A DNA stretch of 64,000 nt from Schistosoma mansoni (taxonomy: Eukaryota > Platyhelminthes > Trematoda > Strigeidida > Schistosomatidae), in contig NC_031499.1 in assembly GCF_000237925.1 (NCBI RefSeq), positions 1,824,533 through 1,888,532 on the forward strand. The letters run 5' to 3'. The notes beneath the pieces are model-generated. The model did not search any database. It saw only the letters and a program-made list of their open reading frames with translations, and had not been told where the DNA came from. The position numbers and the translations under genes were made by a program. Positions 62,101 to 64,000 of the stretch are shown piece by piece. The stretch's first letter is position 1. Every line of letters starts with the position of its first letter.

Positions 62101-63444
62101 TGAATTATATCTGAACTTCAGAAAATTGGGCTCCCTAGGTGTTTTGTAATGACGGAGGATTTACGTTTAACCATAAGAATGACTGAAAAAAATGGTACTG
62201 GCATATAACCATTATGAATATAAACAATGGGAAATCGACACCCCAGTTCTTTCAATATGTTAGGAAATACTACACTATTGGTTCGAATATTAATATATAT
62301 ATATATATATATACTGGCGAATTCATTTTGGTTAAGTGCATTCTAAGCATTAATATTTGAACAATCATATCAGATATGTACTTTTCAAAAAGATAGCTCC
62401 CACAGTATAGGAAATGGCCTACTATTTCTTGCTCTAAGATTAGACAAAATGAATGTTTGAACCACATGTGCAATATTTTACGCTAAAGATTTAAAATGCA
62501 CGTCAAGCATTGTGACTCTCAATAAGTTTCTAAAAACGGGGATTGTTGTATCACTAATCCAAGGAGTATGATAGGCGAATTTATAAGGGAAATCCATCTC
62601 GTCGAAGTTCTTCAAGAATGCAATTGTCAGAAAGGTTTACAATGGTCAGGGGTGAAAACCAAATAATAAACTAAAAAGTTGGGGTTTTGTAACGTATGTA
62701 TATGATTAACCACTCCTGAGAAGACAATCAAATAGCATCAGATATAAAAATATGAAAAGAACTGAATATGTTTATGCTAAACTCAATTTATTTAAGAAAA
62801 TAACTACTAGATAAATAGATCTAAAAATATGAATTCACTTATATTTCAGAAAAGTGGAATAAATCTTCAATCGTCGAACTTTCTGAGATAATAAAATAAG
62901 AACATGAAACTTATTTTCATCACAAGATAAAGGTGTATGCAATTTCGCCGTTATGCTCTGGTCTTAAATGTTTTCATTGTTACGAAAAATACAAAACAAA
63001 GGTTATTACAAGGCTCGTTATTTGCAGAATAAGTCACTGGAAACATTTATATGTAAAACTTACGGCAAGGTTTCGGACAGCAATATATGACTCCTTTAAA
63101 GAATTTGAAGAACTTTCTAGGAAAGGAAACAGTTGAGTTTCTTCTGCAGAAAGTTCTTTCGCAGGAAGGCGACAAATTTGTGAGGCTTTTTCAGCAGGCG
63201 TCAGAGTATCTTCAGGTTCTTCTTCAACAGGTTCATCCTCTGCACTTTCACTTTCAGCATCATCCACATCGATATCACCCTCGACCAGACGTCTCCCAGT
63301 GGCATTGTTTTCCAACTCAGAATCCTCAAGCTCCTCATCGTCTTCATAAACTTCTCCTCCACATTCATCTGACTTTTTACTGGAACTGGATTTAGGTGGA
63401 TTAGATTTTGATGCTTTGGTTTCCTCAAGTTCGTTCATCTCTTC
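39194..63444 (-). CDS. KDM1A: Lysine-specific histone demethylase 1 (LSD1/KDM1A), 12 exons, 5' end uncertain
   Basis: Minus-strand exons: 63444-63064, 61315-61008, 58945-58603, 58099-58018, 54616-54364, 52533-52443, 50552-50314, 49302-49096, 47145-46790, 43135-42867, 40801-40367, 39586-39194 (stop TAA at 39196-39194). Phases agree throughout, giving 1118 codons from the first listed exon. The product is a nuclear FAD-dependent amine oxidase that removes mono- and dimethyl groups from histone H3 Lys4, normally with CoREST and HDACs. The FAD motif GAGISG (about 319-324), the FAD-contacting lysine in GVLNK (about 843) and FAGEHT (about 1063-1068) are present, so the enzyme looks intact. It is longer than human LSD1 because of Ser/Asn-rich insertions. 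The 5' exon boundary at 63444 follows a good acceptor (ttacttaaattgcag); the same frame stays open to an ATG at 63495, so the true start may be there or further upstream outside the window. Confidence 0.95.
41060..42827. other. LSD1 intron 10 interior, unassigned
   Basis: Most of this intron is featureless AT-rich DNA. About 41560-41720 is GC-richer (for example gacagcacggcgttggcaga) and looks like a fragment of an old repeat, but I could not assign a family or any reading frame. Confidence 0.35.
43727..43777. repeat. (AT)n microsatellite
   Basis: About 25 uninterrupted AT units in LSD1 intron 9, just left of the RTE-like LINE copy 3. Confidence 0.95.
43952..46055 (-). mobile_element. RTE-like LINE, internally deleted copy 3 (LSD1 intron 9)
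   Basis: Read on the minus strand it begins near 46055 with a GC-rich 5' UTR, continues into the endonuclease start (45950-45375), then jumps to the linker (45182-44580) and the N-terminal RT ([16 protein letters not shown]). There, at about 44500, it is joined to [13 protein letters not shown] exactly as in copy 2a. The C-terminal part and 3' end follow to 43952. Its 5' block is nearly identical to copy 1 (2840-3360) and its 3' block to copy 2a. It has no catalytic RT core and cannot move on its own. Confidence 0.85.
48340..48390. repeat. (AT)n microsatellite at gap edge
   Basis: Two short AT runs interrupted by gga lie directly before the unsequenced block. The frames across this stretch in either strand are artefacts. 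Confidence 0.85.
48392..48591. other. Assembly gap (200 N)
   Basis: Exactly 200 N bases inside LSD1 intron 8, between exons at 49096 and 47145. The length is probably a placeholder, and the flanking AT repeat may explain why the assembly broke. No coding sequence appears to be lost, because exons 8 and 9 join in phase. Confidence 0.95.
48935..49040 (+). repeat. Short dispersed repeat, copy 1
   Basis: The text gtctgtgcatgtaattttaa, then gaaacatcaaatgacgtag and cctaaattccatagtctttt, recurs with modest divergence at about 59865-59972, same strand. Both copies lie in LSD1 introns. Family unknown. Confidence 0.55.
49096..52533 (-). CDS. KDM1A: LSD1 exons 6-8: Tower coiled-coil with low-complexity insertion
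   Basis: Exon 52533-52443 starts the first long helix ([20 protein letters not shown]). Exon 50552-50314 continues it ([20 protein letters not shown]) and then runs into about 60 residues rich in Ser, Asn, Gln and Pro. Exon 49302-49096 provides the second helix ([37 protein letters not shown]). In human LSD1 the two antiparallel Tower helices bind CoREST. The fluke Tower keeps both helices but carries a long disordered-looking insertion between them. Splice phases 0, 2 and 2 are consistent with the neighbours. Confidence 0.88.
52735..52860 (-). repeat. Decayed Sm-alpha-type retroposon (LSD1 intron 6)
   Basis: On the minus strand, tgggttcgatctcgtctatg is followed by tggatccatgcat-like text (tagatccatgcatatcgtcg), agaagtcccatatttgga, taaaccggttgttcgactcc and ccggttttcgttggttgctt. 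Each block aligns in order with the copy at 38220-38445. The ribozyme core is no longer recognisable as functional. Confidence 0.6.
54364..58945 (-). CDS. KDM1A: LSD1 exons 3-5: FAD-binding half of the amine oxidase domain
   Basis: Exon 58945-58603 ends SWIRM, passes through a Ser/Thr/Ala-rich linker and codes [18 protein letters not shown], the Rossmann dinucleotide loop. Exon 58099-58018 codes [20 protein letters not shown] and GAMVVTGL, the second FAD-contact block. Exon 54616-54364 codes [18 protein letters not shown] and [20 protein letters not shown], matching the segment before the human Tower. Intron 4 (58017-54617) contains the Penelope-like element described separately. Confidence 0.93.
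54985..55065 (+). repeat. Possible tRNA-like SINE relic (LSD1 intron 4)
   Basis: The text cagtgacttagtggctagat, followed by ctgttgattcggacccgcat, has weak A-box and B-box character at the right spacing. It is heavily decayed and assignment is tentative. Confidence 0.3.
55740..57090 (-). mobile_element. Penelope-like element, 5'-truncated (LSD1 intron 4)
   Basis: The minus-strand reading begins near 57090 inside the RT ([40 protein letters not shown]). It continues through the linker ([20 protein letters not shown]) into a GIY-YIG endonuclease ([20 protein letters not shown], then [12 protein letters not shown]), ending at about 56175 with [10 protein letters not shown] followed by GIY-YIG is diagnostic for Penelope-like elements. 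RT and endonuclease now sit in two overlapping frames (56953-56555 and 56558-56175), so one frame shift separates them. A long AT-rich 3' region follows and carries a hammerhead motif near 55780. The N-terminal part of the RT is absent. Confidence 0.85.
55750..55813 (-). ncRNA. Hammerhead ribozyme of the Penelope-like element
   Basis: On the minus strand the boxes CUGAUGA (55794-55788) and GAAA (55777-55774) are separated by GGAUCUAAUC, a very short stem II. GAAA leads into the palindrome aacaatattgtt (stem III), then C at 55762, the predicted cleavage nucleotide of a UUC triplet. GCUU (55761-55758) pairs with AAGC (55798-55795) to form the base of stem I. A further helix, GUAUAU with AUAUAU, closes stem I beyond an internal loop. 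All invariant core nucleotides are present. Published work reports hammerheads in Penelope-like elements, typically with a very short stem III, as here. Folding and activity are inferred. Confidence 0.8.
59865..59972 (+). repeat. Short dispersed repeat, copy 2
   Basis: Counterpart of 48935-49040: gtctgtgcatgcaattttgt, gaaacagaaaatgacgtacc, ctaaattccagtctttta. Located in LSD1 intron 2. Confidence 0.55.
61008..63444 (-). CDS. KDM1A: LSD1 exons 1-2: acidic N-terminus and split SWIRM domain
   Basis: Exon 63444-63064 codes a strongly acidic stretch (runs of E and D) and then the start of SWIRM: the segment [20 protein letters not shown] aligns with SRLPHDRMTSQEAACFPD of human LSD1, and AVRNLA with the IRNRT segment. 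Exon 61315-61008 continues [19 protein letters not shown], has an insertion of about 50 residues rich in Ser, Arg and His, and resumes with [16 protein letters not shown] and VVLFLE. The domain closes in exon 3 with [11 protein letters not shown] (human RHGLINFGIYK). The donor at 61007 (gtgaga) and the exon 3 acceptor split an Arg codon, which restores the match. SWIRM packs against the oxidase domain and helps bind chromatin. Confidence 0.85.
62289..62313. repeat. (AT)n microsatellite
   Basis: About 12 AT units in LSD1 intron 1. Confidence 0.9.
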
Positions 63445-63563
63445 CTGCAATTTAAGTAAACAAGTTTTGCAAGAAATTAACTGAGCGCTAGCCATGGACC
63501 GCTATAATTCGTATAAGTCTTAGGCCTATCTTGCAGATTTTCAGTCGACGTACGCCAATCTAA

Positions 63564-63600
<37 letters not shown>
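63564..63600. repeat. (AT)n microsatellite
   Basis: About 18 AT units upstream of the first recognised LSD1 exon. Confidence 0.93.
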
Positions 63601-63601
<1 letters not shown>

Positions 63602-64000
63602 CATAGTTTCACCGTTATACAAAATGCAGAATTCGTAGGACTTAAGTAGCAAACTATGAATAACGTGAGGCAACGGATCTTCACAGCAATTAAAAGCATA
63701 AAGCTGAAATTTTGAATAAAAACTAAATCCTCTAGTTTGGGGAAAAATGACGCCATGTTAACCTCAAAGTCTTCGTGCTACATTGCATGTGAAGTACAAT
63801 TTTTATTACTTTAAGAAAGCAATGAGACTTAGATGCAATCAAAAAGTCAAAAATTAGATCAAATTACACCGTAGAAATACAGCTAAAGAATTTGCTGAAG
63901 ACAAAAAGCACTGCGATCTGGAAATGAAAACAAAAATAATTACATCTTTATTTGTGGCAGCACATTCACCATGGCTTGTAACAAGCATTGTTTGGACCGA
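63601..64000. other. Region upstream of the first recognised LSD1 exon
   Basis: If the acceptor at 63445 is used, this is LSD1 intron and a further 5' exon lies to the right. A minus-strand frame near 64000-63947 is open and ends close to a possible gtaatt donor, but the same text contains AATAAA, so it could equally be the 3' end of a neighbouring gene. It is too short to decide. Confidence 0.25.

Noticed and set aside
63087-63395. 102-codon plus-strand frame rich in His and Pro
   Set aside because: It is the antisense shadow of the acidic LSD1 exon.

Overview
The window looks like a blood fluke (Schistosoma-type trematode) chromosome. It is AT-rich, its genes have many short exons in long introns, and the introns and spacers are full of RTE-like LINEs, Sm-alpha-type hammerhead retroposons, a Penelope-like element, Merlin and Ty3/Gypsy fossils. 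Species cannot be fixed from the sequence alone.

Three host genes lie in tandem on the minus strand. From right to left: (1) KDM1A/LSD1, the flavin-dependent histone H3 lysine demethylase, 12 exons from 63,444 (or further right) to 39,194. It has an acidic N-terminus, SWIRM, amine-oxidase and Tower segments, and parasite-specific insertions. (2) CHMP6/VPS20, an ESCRT-III subunit, four exons (23,845 to 18,640), 205 residues. (3) VPS36, the GLUE-domain subunit of ESCRT-II, four exons (11,893 to 5,978), 434 residues. Exon phases agree across all three models. CHMP6 and VPS36 act consecutively in the same pathway: ESCRT-II nucleates ESCRT-III through VPS20/CHMP6.

Layout: 1-3.5 kb, LTR-like relic and RTE-like LINE; 6-12 kb, VPS36 with retroposon and LTR insertions in its introns; 12.6-16.4 kb, a near-complete but decayed LINE; 17.0-17.5 kb, Sm-alpha-type retroposon; 18.6-23.8 kb, CHMP6; 24-28.5 kb, nothing recognised; 28.5-34.2 kb, two Ty3/Gypsy fossils and a Merlin transposase relic; 35.5-37.0 kb, two RTE fragments with 3' ends outward; 37.2 and 38.2 kb, hammerhead-bearing repeats; 39.2-63.4 kb, LSD1, whose introns hold another RTE-like LINE (44-46 kb), a 200-base gap (48.4 kb), an Sm-alpha relic (52.7 kb) and a Penelope-like element (55.7-57.1 kb).

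The most interesting small feature is a complete hammerhead ribozyme motif on the minus strand at about 55.75-55.81 kb, in the 3' part of the Penelope-like element in LSD1 intron 4. Its catalytic residues are intact, whereas the Sm-alpha-type and foldback hammerheads elsewhere have changed cores. Also notable are two RTE copies sharing one internal deletion junction, and a 0.5-kb retroposon present in opposite orientation in an intron of each ESCRT gene.
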